NCBI GenBank assembly: GCA_028551475.1
Contig: CM052362.1
Coordinates: forward strand, 23,418,021 to 23,482,020
Source of the DNA: Casuarina equisetifolia
Lineage: Eukaryota > Streptophyta > Magnoliopsida > Fagales > Casuarinaceae
Length of the DNA stretch: 64,000 bases
Reading direction: 5' to 3'
Positions 10,301 through 22,600 of this stretch are shown here, piece after piece. Positions within the stretch are counted from its first letter, which is position 1, and every line of letters starts with the position of its first letter. A model generated the notes under the pieces. It was not told the DNA's origin. It did no database searches and worked only from the letters and a program-made list of their open reading frames with translations. Made by a program: the position numbers and the translations under genes.

Positions 10301-12798
10301 TTGTTCTAATATATTTACATCATTGATGACATGTAGGTCATTTTCCAAATGCCATAAATAAGCTAGCCAATCCGCAACACAATTGCCCTATCTCAGAACA
10401 TGGGAAAACTGGCAGCCTTCTGAATTGTCAACAATAGAGCAAATAAGGGGAAAAGTACGTTTTCCATAAGTTTCTAGAACTCCTTACACAAACTGATTAA
10501 GAAATAACAAACACACATTCTCCAGCCAATAATCAAGCTTGTCTTTCAGGGGAGAGCAATCACAGTGAGTGAAAGATCATTTTAACTACATCAAACAAGT
10601 TTTTGACCAAACATTAAAAACCTTAAGGTCCATAATTTCCTAAATAAAACAAATATATAGCTATTTTTTCTATAGTTGCACACATTTTGCATATTTTGAA
10701 CCACATCAAAGAGCTTTAACCTTGCAGACTCAAACCTACTTTCAAATTCATTCATGATTCCTTATGCATCATGGTTTCCCCACAAGTCCACCAATTTCTC
10801 AGCGAGTTACATAGTTGTTCATCGTGGATGTATGAGAACATTATATGAATACATGTTTTTTAAGCAAACATGAAGTATAACACTATTCTTAAGAGGAAAT
10901 ATACCCTTCTCATCGGAAATGGAAGGTCTGTCTTCCAATATACACATGGATGCACACGCAAAAAAATCAATCAGCTGATAGTCTAAGTTGCTTTTAAATG
11001 GGAGTTACTTTTCTATATAGTCAAGTGTACTAAGCTGCACCCTTCTATCTCACTTCTTAATTGAATTAAAAGGAACATCATACTCAATATCTCCATATAA
11101 TTAATGATGTGTGATAAACTTTAATTTTCAATTCATCAATCACTTCCTTTGACAAGTTATGTTTCTTGAGTACTATGTCAAATATAGCCTATTATCTTTT
11201 AGCATTTCCAAAATTATTCAAACAACAAGGATCATGACTTCAACTAAAGAATATAACCAAGATTTTTGTGGATCATGTGCAACATTGTTTAGCTCCGGCA
11301 GACAGGAAGTTAAGGTATGATAAATGAGTTAACTGGATCATTCAACAGTATGCATTGAGCTAATAATAATATATGGACCTAGTTGAGGAATAAAAATTCC
11401 ACATGCATCATAAGCCTGCAACTCCTCTTTAGACTCCATCTTAGCAATACTTGTAATATAAGGCACATGACTATATAAGGATGCTTGCCCATATATGTGT
11501 GCATGCATGAACTGACACACACAACGCAGTAGTAGGGGAGATTCAAACAACCTATGCAACTTCCAATTCTCACAAAGAAGAGTGATGTTTCACTTACCCC
11601 TCAGTGTTTTTACATTGGCTGCCCGCCAGTTGATACATGGATCATGAAAATGATGGACAAGCGCTATGGGCTTTGGCTTATGTAGATCAAAAATGTTGAG
11701 TGGGATTGTTGCACTCCACTCGTCAACAGTGTTCAGTTTGCATCTCTAAAATAGTATTATGGTAAATGCTTCAGTAATCCAGATCCTAAGCCTACCCATG
11801 TTCCTCCTGCTTTCAACCTTCATAACCCTTTGGAAGACTAAGCCATACACAACAAAAGGATCTCTAAGTCACTCTCACAACAGAAGAATTAAACCTAAGC
11901 CTTCAGCACACGATTTTCTAGATGTCATCCACGGTCTTTAACCAAGACAACAACTTTGCCATCAACTAGTAAACTCTAGACACCAATTTAATCCAAAGGC
12001 ACATAAATTGTATGCTCCATCTTTATTGCAGATAAAGGACCAGAACCAGGTTCTACTCAACCAAATTTCTTTTAAATGAATCGTTCACTTTGGCGCCTGT
12101 AGCCAGTATAGACTGGAGCATTATGTATCCAGATTTTCCTAGGTAAAATCCAATCCCTTCGCTTCATGCCAGACTTGGAAACTGTCCGCCACTTCGTGAC
12201 CAATTGAGGATTAGTCATTCCGGTCACTAAGTTAAATGTCTTTTGCCAATAATACTGCAACGTTGGAATCAGAATACCGTACAACTTGACCAAAACACTA
12301 ACATTCTTGGCGGAGACGAAGTTATGAAAATCTAAACATCGTTAAAGAACATTCTATTAAACTCGAAACAATGAAGAGATTCGAACTTGGATTAAAGACC
12401 AACGGAGGAGGCAAAATGTGAGAAAGAAATAGAGAATCTCATGAATAAATCAATGAGTACGAAAGAGAGAGATTCCCAAACCTCCACTCGCCTTCTTCGT
12501 AGGGTGAGTAGTCAATGTCTTCTTTCCTGACGCAATTGAACATTAGAGCCGCAAAAGACGCAAATATACCTACAAAAGCCATCGATCAAATACACAACCC
12601 TAATACCACAGGGATTAAAGAACAGGCTCACAGAACCACAGAGAAAGAGACAAGCGAGAGAGTACCAGGAAGGTAGTGGACGAAAGAGACCTTAACGGAG
12701 CTACAGACGACGGCGTCTACCCAGAACCACCACCCGGCGCCAAATACCGCCCCCGCGACGCCTGGCCCAAAGATTGCCCAGAGCTCCGTCAAATCCAT
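7381..12798 (-). CDS. TMEM50-type four-helix membrane protein
   Basis: Small membrane protein of the eukaryotic TMEM50 family, whose biochemical role is poorly known. Coding exons on the minus strand are 12798-12666, 12569-12482, 7970-7818 and 7414-7381. All junctions are GT-AG and phases close to exactly 135 residues plus TAA, the length I recall for the Arabidopsis homologue. The start is the ATG at 12798 (MDLTELWAIFGPG). Four hydrophobic segments lie at about residues 9-31, 46-58, 77-100 and 112-130. Family signatures include GAGWWFWVDAVVCSS in exon 1, the acidic loop RKEDIDYSPYEEGEWR in exon 2, and YWTSHPE at the C-terminus. Intron 2 is 4.5 kb and holds retroelement debris. The PHD-finger gene lies divergently upstream, 3.9 kb away. 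The gene looks intact. Confidence 0.9.
10045..10570 (-). mobile_element. Decayed LINE (non-LTR retrotransposon) fragment, RNase H end
   Basis: In the minus-strand translation of about 10300-10440 the conserved C-terminal block of plant LINE RNase H domains is visible: CQFSHVLR, a stop, then GNCVADWLAYLWH (family pattern: C.FSH..REGN.VAD.LA). Weaker related sequence continues to about 10570. Downstream on the minus strand the sequence runs to an A-rich stretch near 10045-10075, consistent with a 3' tail. There are several stops, so it is not functional. It lies in intron 2 of the TMEM50 gene, in the same orientation as that gene. The outer boundaries are estimates. Confidence 0.6.
10193..10216 (+). 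repeat. (TTAGGG)4 interstitial telomere-like tract
   Basis: Four perfect TTAGGG units, followed by TCAAGT. Most plants use TTTAGGG at telomeres, so this is the six-base variant rather than the usual plant unit. It lies within or next to the LINE-derived sequence in the TMEM50 intron. Confidence 0.9.
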
Positions 12799-14900
12799 GT
12801 GGTCTGTTTCCTCTTCGCCCAAACAAATCCAATCTCACTGATGATGTCTGATCTTTATCGATTCTTTCTAAACCTGAGCTCCGGACTAGATTTCCAGCCG
12901 AATGTGAGCTGTAAATCGCGATTTCGCTCCAAATTCCGACTGGCCGCTACACTCCGCTTTTCCGATTTCTCCTTTATGGTGGAATTCTTCTTTTCAAGGG
13001 TATACAGTTTTCCGAAACGTAATTTAATGGAGAGGTATTTGTACAAAATAGTAAATAGGCTGCGCAAAGGTTGCGAGACTAATTCCTGGGAAAAAAATTA
13101 ATCTCGATTTTATGCACTTTAAATAATCAACTTTGCAACTTAACATTAATTATGAGGAGGACTAACGGGCTTATTTATATCTGATAAAGATGTTAAATAA
13201 AAATATACTAATAATCTAAGTTATTTTTATTTGCTTAAAATTGATGGTTAAATAGATTAGATATTCTTGATTAAAAATAAATATGTTATGTCGACATATT
13301 ACAAGACACTCATTGTTTTCAATGCATTTACCTATCTTGAAGACATTGAGTTATAGAAACTTAGTTCATTAGTGAGAAAATAATATATCTAAATTTAAAT
13401 TTCATATCGTATATAAATTTTTGTTTATTGTCTTGAAATTAATTATTAATAAATTAAAAGAAAAAAGACATCAAAGTAAATACTTAATAGTCTAAAATGA
13501 TAATTATTTGTCACAAACTCATGGTTTTATCCATAGTTAAACCCAATAAAATTAACCTGCCAATTTAATAGTTAGATATATAACTTTTTGGCAAGCAAAA
13601 AGAAAAAATGAGATCCTAATAGTCATGAAAGTCTTTGACGTGATTATTGTAGAGTTGATCTAACTATTTATTAATTTACGTCACAAGGACTCTCATTGCT
13701 TTTTTTATTTTTTTTATTTTCCATGACAATACCCATGTAAACAGCCAAGGACGAGAAGGTTCGTGAGAGGCCTCCATTTGATAAACTCCAATTTGCAAAA
13801 TAGACAGGCGAGTTGTACGGAGTATTGGATAACCAACATTGTTGGAACCTCCAACTCACATTTTTTACGAACTAAAATTTGAAATTACCCTTTGTGCGTT
13901 CCCAGATTTAGAATTATCCGCAACGCATCCTAACACCTCGTTACATGCGTGCGCGGCTAGAGGCCAACCAACTGCATGCATGCGTGGATTGCATCTTCTC
14001 TAGTATTCTTGTAACGGCCTTTATGGAAAAATAGAAAAAAAAAAAAATGGAATGTTTGATATTACACCTGTGATAAAATGATTATGGATTATCTTACATT
14101 ACCCAAATCCTAATTGAAAATTATCCTTAAAGTAAAATACTCCCCCTTTCTAATAAGTAATTTTAAAGATATAATAAATCTTACAATAAATTATTAAAGC
14201 GTGAGTACTGTATTACAAGTTGAGTTTTTGGGATACTCACCTCTTTACTTAATATTATTACTTATGAATTAACATATCTCAAGGTAACGTGACATTTACC
14301 TTGAGATAACAAGACATGTGGAATAATAGTTATCTCACGTTAGCAATATGTTTGCATCAAATCCTTATTATATAATAAATAGTTATATGTTGGCATATGT
14401 TACTTAGGTGAGGGCCTAGTGGGTGTCCATCAAACTTACAAGTAATGTTAGATTACTATGAAGGAATAAAGTATACACTTTGATTATCAACTATAATTGT
14501 TGATCCAATATAAGCATTTAAGGATTTTTTTGTGCAAGATGAAAGTTTTCAATATAATCATTTATAATGAAGCTTAAATAAATAAATTATTTTTCAACTC
14601 TTAGGTTAACTTTTAAATTAGTCATTTAAGCATTCTAATGTGGTATTGGAACTCATGTTACGTATGTTTCATCTTATGCAATATTGAGCTTAATATTACT
14701 TGGCATGTATTCTCGATATGAAAACTTTGCATTAAAAACGTGATTCATTATGATAAATCTTAAATAAAATGAGTGTCTTTTCAACTTTGGAAATAATTTT
14801 TAAATTAAACATTTAGACACTCTAATAGTTTTAACACGTGGTATCATAGCAAGTTATGAATTTGAACCTTGTATTAGCGAGTTTATCAAGGAAAGTTTAG

Positions 14901-14971
14901 CACATGCCAAATGGGTAGAGACCAGTAAGCGGCTAGCAAGCCCATTAAGTATTTGCTAGGTCGTTGTTAAT
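14901..14971 (-). repeat. Inverted copy of the short dispersed repeat
   Basis: The reverse complement reads TTAACAACGACCTAGCAA...GGGCTTGCTAGCCGCTTACTGG...GGCATGTGC. It aligns along its length with the copies at 5881-5957 and 15461-15540. Confidence 0.5.
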
Positions 14972-15460
14972 GAATATGGAATGCAATTATCAGCTGTAAC
15001 TTTTGGCATAATAACAACATGTTAGTGTTTTATTATTATCCTCTAGTAATGATTGATTTATTGTAAATGAGTTAAATTATTTTTCACTCTAAACAAATGT
15101 TACATTGGGAAGGTTGCCTCATATGCATGATACTTGCATGGTTGGGAGGGGGTAAAACAAAAATAATGTGAATTATTTTGTATTGACTAAATCATGTTTC
15201 AAATATTTTTTAAAAACAAAATATATGTCATCCTTTTACAAATTGAGCCTTAAGGAATAAATAATATTCTTATAGTCCATAACATGACTTCGAAGGCACC
15301 TAAGTCCGCAACAAAGTTATTATGAATCAAATGGATGACGTGGTTAGATAAGAATGTCTTCAAACTTGTAGTTATCTTTTGGAGACACAACATTGTTAAA
15401 ACCTTCATGCGTTACCACTTAGGCTAAAATCAATAATTGACAACTATAACGCATTTTTTA

Positions 15461-15807
15461 TTCCTTAAGAAAGAACCAACAATGCCTATGTGCTTGCTAA
15501 CCCCCCACTGGCCTACTTATCACGTAGCATATATCAACAATTCCCTTGATGAACGAACCTATTATGCCATTAATTGTTAGGATTTTCAAGTGTTATAATT
15601 ATGCTAACAAGGACCTATTGGTGCTAGCCATCTACTAGCATACTTGCTTAACAGTCTCTTTAGCAAACTCATTGATTTATGGGTTCGAATCCACTGCCAA
15701 TTGTTAGGATTCCAGATGCTATTACTATTTCTTAACCACAATCCAACAGTACCCAATAACTTACTAGCCACCCATTGACTTATTCACGACGTGGCGTGCA
15801 CCAACAA
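15461..15807 (+). repeat. Cluster of degenerate dispersed-repeat units with a tRNA-like B-box
   Basis: Two recognisable units (15461-15540 and 15730-15807) flank a weaker one at about 15597-15640. The motif AATTGTTAGGATT occurs twice, near 15572 and 15700, giving a period of about 125-130 bases. GGTTCGAATCC at 15682-15692 is a perfect match to the internal B-box promoter of tRNA genes and tRNA-derived SINEs. No full tRNA cloverleaf was evident by eye. The units share ACTTAT.ACG..GTGGC..GCACCAACAA-like ends. Confidence 0.5.
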
Positions 15808-16234
15808 ACATAACGTAAGGAATTAAAAAGGCTCCTAGTTTCAACGGCTGTAATTACACTCCCGTTATAAACAGTGTTGGAGCATCTCCAATCTTCTTGT
15901 ATGGTAACATCATTTTCCACATGCAAACACGTGTAATATTCCTTCATTATATGCTCCACTCTAACGCATCCATGACGTGGCGTTGCTCTTTTGGGCATTT
16001 GGATTTATGCTCCCTACAAATCCTCCACCTCAAAATCTACCTCGCACGTCGTAGTTATTATTATACGCGTGAGTAAACACGGTGACGCGCTTGGGAACTT
16101 TAGCATTTTGATTTTGATATGCCACATGGACTAAATTAGCTGGATCCTGTGGCCACTGCGAGGCGCCACGTGGAAAACCTCAGCAGACTTACGGGTGTAA
16201 ATCTGTGGCCGACAACATGGTAGGACAGCCCAGA

Positions 16235-16284
16235 TATAAAATATCTCGCACGACGGTCCGCCCCCACAGCCTGCAAAGAACGCG

Positions 16285-16330
<46 letters not shown>

Positions 16331-16673
16331 TTCTCTCTCTCTCGTCGAAAGCGAAATTGAACAACACGAAAAAACAAATGTCTTAAAAACGGATCCGAAG
16401 GAAAAGACGACGGAGGATAACTGAAAACCCTAACCCTAGCCGCGGTTTATCGTGTTCACCGGACGCTTTTGTCGCTCTCGGAATCTTGGTGTGCATGTGA
16501 AGGCCTTAGCCACAGTTAGATTAGGGTTAGGGTTTTTGTGGATAGGGGTGAAGGTGGGGTGCGTAAGCAGATTAGGTTTAGGTTAGGGTTAGGGTTGGGG
16601 ATAGCGTTTGGTATTCGGGGATGGAATGCGAAGGCTGTGGTGGTGGTGGTGGGCGTTGGTGGTGTCTTCGCTG
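16235..16673 (+). promoter_or_regulatory. Core promoter and 5' leader of the PHD gene (TATA, CT tract, telo-boxes)
   Basis: A TATA box, TATAAAATA, lies at 16235-16243. Transcription would start about 30 bases later, so the CT-repeat at 16287-16343 and the telo-box cluster fall in the 5' leader. AAAACCCTAACCCTAG is at about 16424-16439, TTAGGGTTAGGGTTT at about 16521-16535 and TTAGGTTTAGGTTAGGGTTAGGG at about 16572-16594. Telo-boxes (AAACCCTA) are known in promoters and leaders of growth-related plant genes and can recruit Polycomb-linked telomere-repeat binding proteins. That function is inferred here, not shown. Confidence 0.6.
16287..16343 (+). repeat. (CT)n microsatellite
   Basis: An almost perfect CT run of about 38 bases followed by an interrupted pyrimidine stretch, in the predicted 5' leader of the PHD gene. 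CT/GA tracts are common in plant leaders and bind BPC-type GAGA factors (family knowledge). Confidence 0.9.
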
Positions 16674-19600
16674 ATGACCGGTGGCCGATGTCAAAAGCGG
16701 AGGAAGATGATGGGTAGGGGTGCGGACGGAGGTTGTGGCACCGAGGAGAGGCGTTGCCCTGTTTCTAGGGTTCCGGCCAGAATTCCGCCGGCACCTCAAC
16801 GGGAAACTGCTGAGAAGGAGGCTGTAGAAGGTGTTGATTACTACTCGCAGGCTAGGAAAGCACTATCCGAGCGCTCGCCTTTTGACGTCGTGGATGATGC
16901 CTCGACTTCTGGTCTGCCCACTCTGCCCAGCGGCTTGGCGACCTTTCTGTCGAGAAGTTCGGACAGTCGGAGGCGGCACAAGAAGTCGCATTCAGGGGCG
17001 GACAAGAAGTCTTCACGTCCAGCACGCGGTTCAGATATCTGGGTCGAGACGGAGGAGTACTTTAGGGACCTGAGATTGTGCGATATTGATGCCTTACTTG
17101 ACGTTTCTTCCCCGTTTAGTTCTTTAGCTACTCGGAAGTGTCTTCTGATTCCAACTTTAGAAAATTCTTCCAGGGCCAATGTTGGTAGTTGTGTAATCGA
17201 GAATGTGACTGAGCATGATGGGAATGGAAGTGGAGGTGACAGTGGAAATGGAGTTGTTAAAGAGGAGGCAAAGAGCGAGGGTGAGGGCGAGCAATCAATG
17301 GAAATTGACAGTGGCGGAGCTGAGGTTTTGCCTCAGGATGAAAAGGGTTGTTCCGCCTCTGATTTGTCTTCCGGTTTAGAGTGGCTTCTAGGAACTAGGA
17401 ATAAGGTTTCTTTAAGTTCAGAACGTCCTTCGAAGAAGCGGAAGCTTCTAGGTGGTGACGCAGGGTTGGAGAAAGTCTTAATTGCTTGTTCCAGTGAAGG
17501 GAATCCATCAGTGTGCCATTTTTGTTGTACAGGCGACAGGGGCAAGGAGTTCAACCGGTTAATTGTTTGCAATTCGTGTAAGGTTACAGTTCATCAGAAA
17601 TGCTACGGCGTGCAAGAGGATGTGGATGCAGCTTGGTTATGCGAGTGGTGTAAGCGGAAAAGTAAGTAGCAATAATAACGATTCAGTGAAGCCTTGTGTG
17701 CTTTGTCCGAAGGAGGGTGGTGCTCTAAAACCTGTTCAGAAGAGTGATGAAAGTGATGGACCTGTGGAGTTTGCTCACTTGTTTTGTTGCCTTTGGATGC
17801 CTGAGGTCTATATAGAAGACTTGACTAAGATGGAGCCGATCATGAATTTGGGAGGAATTAAGGAAACGAGGAGAAAGTTGGTGTGTAACATATGCAAGGT
17901 GAAGTGTGGCGCTTGTGTTCGGTGCAGTCATGGTATGTTCTGTCGATTCCTTCATTTATATGATTTCTTCACTTCATTTTTGGTTGGTGTACGACCAGAA
18001 CTTTGTAGTAATTGGAATATGTGGATGAATTGTGAATCTGTTAAGACTTCTGGGTTGGTTCGTGTTTCAGATTATATGAGTTATATGGTGTTGTATTCTG
18101 CTGCTATCTGTGGACCTTAGGAATGCACTTTATTCTGTCTCGCACCAAGCAGAAGAACAATGGTTACATCCTCTTTTATCTAAATGTTTTGTGAAACTGG
18201 TGTACATTTTTAAGTTAAAGAATGGAATCATTGCTCTCTCTTCTGAATTGTTTAAGGCTAGATAGCTCTGTCTTTATTTTCCCGACTATATGTTACAGGG
18301 GAATCAAAGAGTTTTTGTTATTTTGGAGTTGATTAGAACTTTGTCATTTATACACTATGTTCTTGTCCCTCCATTTCTCTCTGTTGCACGGGCAACTTGC
18401 CTTGTAGAAAATAACTAATCTTAGCAGCAATGACATTGATGTGAATCCAATGATACATGGTGGAGTCAGGAATAAGGGTGGGCATTGACATGATATGATT
18501 CCTGGTTACAAAGGGAAAAATTCTTGTTTTATAAATCAATCAATGCCAGAGCACTCAAGGGAACTAGAAATGCCAAAGGCAACTTCATTGATTAATTTTT
18601 TTATTGAACCACCAGTCGCTCCTTATGTATGAGAAGAATAAAACCCGTGGAATTGCTTGAGACATTGTTCGAGTTTTCATTTTTTTCTTTTTTTCTTTTC
18701 TGAAAAGCAAGTGTCCTCAGATGTGATTCTAAATGTGCTTCCAAATGCTGTCAAGAAATAATGTCTCGTAAGTTAATAATTGGAGGTTCCAGTTCTGGGT
18801 GAAATAATTGGAAGTAATCTGTGAGCTATTTTATGTTGTTTACTACTGAGCAATTAATTGCTGGTGCACAATTCAATATCTCAAATGTGGTTCCAAATAA
18901 GTGCTGATTTTATAGAAGTCTCCATCTTACTGTAGCAGGTGAGTGCCATAGTATTTATAGGTTTTTTGATGATCTTGGCCATGTCAGTAACCTCCTTTAG
19001 GTTTTACTATTTCAATACTTCCCATCTTTAAATCCCCGCGCCTTTTTTTGTTGTATCTGATCTGCCAGAATCTAATTTTAAAGTAGCCAATGTCATTGCT
19101 TTGTCATTTTTAGAATCTTAATGTATTCAAAGCATAGGAGTTTGTTGCTTTTGTTTTGTATGTACGTAGACATATAATTGAGCGTACTCAATGCTCACCC
19201 CTTTCTTAAAGTTCTCACTTTATTTTTACAAGGACGGATGCTTTTTTGAGATGTGAAGTAGCCATTAAGGGGGAATAAGGAGCTATTGGGTAATTACTGC
19301 TCTTGCATATTATAGTGATTGAGGTTGCTATGAAGGTAGTAGGATATACACATTGAAATCTCCCATGAAGGAAGCTAATCGTTGATATTAAAACTACCAA
19401 TATTTTAGATTAGTAAATAAGGTGGACACAAGTTGTTTCTATAAAAGTTGTACTCACAATAGCTAATGATTAAGAGTTTTGGCCTGGTATGGAGTGGAAG
19501 TCTAACGTTTCCCTTGATACAAGCCTCTTTTCTTAGCAGTGAGAGTCCTAGTTTCGCATCATGCTTTATCCAGATATGAAGCATTATCACACTAAGTTTC

Positions 19601-22600
19601 AATCATGGTTCATTAATCCCCATGTTTCTTTTTCCTACAAGTTATGTTACCAGAAAGCAAAATATATAGATGAAAAAATCTCCAAAGTTAAGGTCAAAAT
19701 TGAGGGAATAAGAAAAAAATGGATGAACACTGGATTTTCTTGAAAGCAACTATCCAGTCTTGTAAAGATATCAAAAACGTAAGACTGTATTTTAGGAAGT
19801 TGCACGCAAGGGAAACGTCTGTTTCTACTGTTCTATCGGTATAATACTCATGATGCATTTGGGAGCTATGCTACAAATTTTTGCCTTTTGCAGGAGGCCT
19901 GTATCAATTGCAAGTTTTTGGCCCTAGAGAATGAATAATGCTTGGTTGAAGAGCTTTTAGTTGTCAAGTCAGTTAACAAGCCATTGTGAATTGTTAGTAC
20001 ACACAAATGGTATTGCCTGTGTTTGTACTAGAGGCTAGTAGGAGTTTATCAAGAAAGTGATTTGTGTACATGTGGGTGTCCTTGAGAAAGAAGCAGGCTA
20101 AACATTGTTCGCTCTTGATGTTGAGTAGGGCAAGAACATGATGAAGCCATTCATGGAGTAAGGGTTGATATAGTCTTATCATCGGCAACTAGGATATAGG
20201 TCTTTACTCATCTGGCTTCAATGGAACCGTTGAGATTTTGAAAGAGCATACTTCTGCAAGCCTTTATGTCTCCTTAATTTTCAAAGGGCTTTTTTATTTT
20301 TTATGTACTCGTGTGGTGTTTTTCTAGTTTTTATCTTCTCAATATTTGCTTCTTGGGCTTTGTTAATTGATTGCATGTTCCATGTGGTTACTTTTTTTTA
20401 TTGCATTTACATCGGTTCAAATCCTTTATTGCATGGTAACCAAGCAGCCTGCAGTCTTGGTGCTTTTCAAATATGCATTCCCTTTTCTTATCCTGTGTTT
20501 GGTTATGGATTGTTTATTTCTTTTTTCTTTTTTCCCTTTTTTCCCTTCTTTTGTTCAGGATCTTGTAGGACTTCCTTCCATCCTATATGTGCGAGGGAGG
20601 CTAGATTAAGAATGGAAGTTTGGGCAAAACGTGGATGTGATAATGTAAGTTATCTCTGTTTACATTCTAGAATTAAGATTTCTCCTTATAGTAGTTACTG
20701 ATGTCTGCTTTTGATACATTACTGCTGCCGGTACAAGTATTTCTAACAGGATTGCTCCTCTCTCTCTCTCTCTCTCTCTACTCTTTTGGTTTGGAAGTGC
20801 TGGTTTTGTTATATGATGAGGTTTTCTGACTAGGAATACCTGTATATTTCAACGCTTCTTTAGGTTGAGTTTCGGGCTTTTTGCTCAAAGCACTCGGATG
20901 TGCATGACAGTAGCAGCACTTTGCATGTAGATGATCCTTCTGTGGCTGTTGGTGGCGATCCCAATGCTGCTAACAGTCTTCCCATGGCAGTTTCTTTAAC
21001 GGATTGCCGAAATGGAGATGACATTGCAGTAAATGTTGGAACTCCTGATAATACTGACGAAACAGGCAATAGTGGTTTGCAAGGAGTAGGGTGTTCTGAT
21101 TTTGGTTTAGAAACTAAAATTGTGTCAGAATGCAGTGGTGGGCAGCAACTCCTCACCATGGGAGAACTAGGGAGGAGCAATGAGGATGTTAACCTATCTG
21201 CCTCCCTTAATGTTGCATTGATTTTGAAGAAGGTACTTCTCTGTATATGTATGTGCGTTGGAGCGTTCATGTATAATCTTGAATATTTATCTCAATCCAG
21301 CTTGTTTTAAGTCTTAGTGCCTTCTGCTTTTGGTAGATGATTGATCGTGGAAAAGTCAATGTACAAGATGTGGCATCAGAGATTGGCATCTCACCTGATT
21401 CATTAACTGCAACACTTGCTGTAATGCAAATAATCGACTTCCTTTAACTAATTGCTGAAAGTACTTTAGCGTTTAGCTGATCTTGCCCTTTCTTTTTTAA
21501 GATATTTTACTTTTTTTTACAGGATGATGGCTTGGTACCTGAGTTGCAATGCAAACTGGTCAAATGGCTCAGGAATCATGCTCATTTTAATACTTTGCAC
21601 AAGAATCTGAAAGTTAAAGCCAATTCAGCAAGTCTGTGTAAGGATGAAGTAGGAACAGCTGATGAATCTGATGGCTTTGACGTATCAGAGTCTGATGGTG
21701 CAGATCCTGTTGCTGTTAAGTCAGTACCTCCACGAAGAAGAACCAAAAGCAACATTAGAATTTTGAAGGATAACAAAATAATAAGTACACCAGGGGAAAT
21801 ATGCAGTGAGAATGGGATTGGAACCAATGAGGTTAAGGTAGATCAACTCAGCTGTGAAGAACCAGAAAATTCAAGTAAATTGTCTGTTCCTGGTGCTACT
21901 GACAAGGTAATCATTTCATACTATTCATTCAGAGCTTTTTGCAGTAAGCATACGAAATTAGTTTTGATTGTTTACAGAAGTAGTGTTTAAAGTTGGTTTA
22001 TTGGATAAGAAAGAAACTAAATTAGTACTTTGGATCAGCTATCTAAATATGCATGTTGGTTTTAGTCTTCTAATGGAAGTTCATGTGGATTCCTGCTGAG
22101 AATTGCAAGCACATTAATACCTTTGGATAGTTCCTGTAGGCTGTCCTTCCTGTACTTGGTATCTATGTTGTGATACTGCTTGATCTTTTCCTTCTACAGG
22201 CAGTGATTACCCAGATTTCTTGGAATGGGTCTACTAGTTTTTTCATTCTTTGTTGTATAGTTCTTCTATCCTGCTGCTGCTTGCGGTGTCAATCTGTTGG
22301 AATAGCATTTATAGTTGTAAATAGATTTAATAGAGGGAAACAAGGAGAAAACTTTTGCTGTTGTTTTCTGTTGATTTTAATCCTTCTTGAGTTTCATGTT
22401 CGATGTTTGACTTATTTGATGTTTGATCTTTTTATTGTTGAGCTCTATATTTATACAAATGGTTGTTACGTTTCATCCTTGAAAATCTTCTTCCTATTAT
22501 GTCTTTCTTTAAGCTCTCTATTTTGAGGACCACCCTATGAAATTTTCCCTGCCATCCTCCAGGGTTCTTTCTCCAGCTTGAGTAGAAATTCAGTCCATTT

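Larger units (their letters stand above)
12799..16234. other. Divergent intergenic region between TMEM50 and PHD genes
   Basis: About 3.4 kb. The part next to 12799 is the TMEM50 promoter and leader and is relatively GC-rich. From about 13090 to 16000 the DNA is very AT-rich with no supported gene. It contains at least three copies of a short dispersed repeat (14901-14971 minus; 15461-15540 and 15730-15807 plus) and a tRNA-like B-box at 15682-15692. The last few hundred bases before 16235 become GC-richer, as expected for a promoter. Confidence 0.5.

Noticed and set aside
12072-12293. 73-codon minus-strand frame in TMEM50 intron 2 containing RRDWILPRKIWIH
   Set aside because: It looks mildly protein-like, but I recognise no family and it cannot be spliced in phase into the TMEM50 gene; it may be more retroelement debris.
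16131-16367. Minus-strand frames rich in Arg-Glu
   Set aside because: They are a translation of the CT/GA microsatellite.
17563-18120. Separate gene starting at 17563
   Set aside because: The frame begins with TTG and its useful part (ePHD1) is the continuation of the PHD gene after the frameshift; the end runs into intron 1.
20303-20701. 132-codon plus-strand frame ending in SFHPICAREARLRMEVW
   Set aside because: Only its last part is exon 2 of the PHD gene; the rest is T-rich intron.
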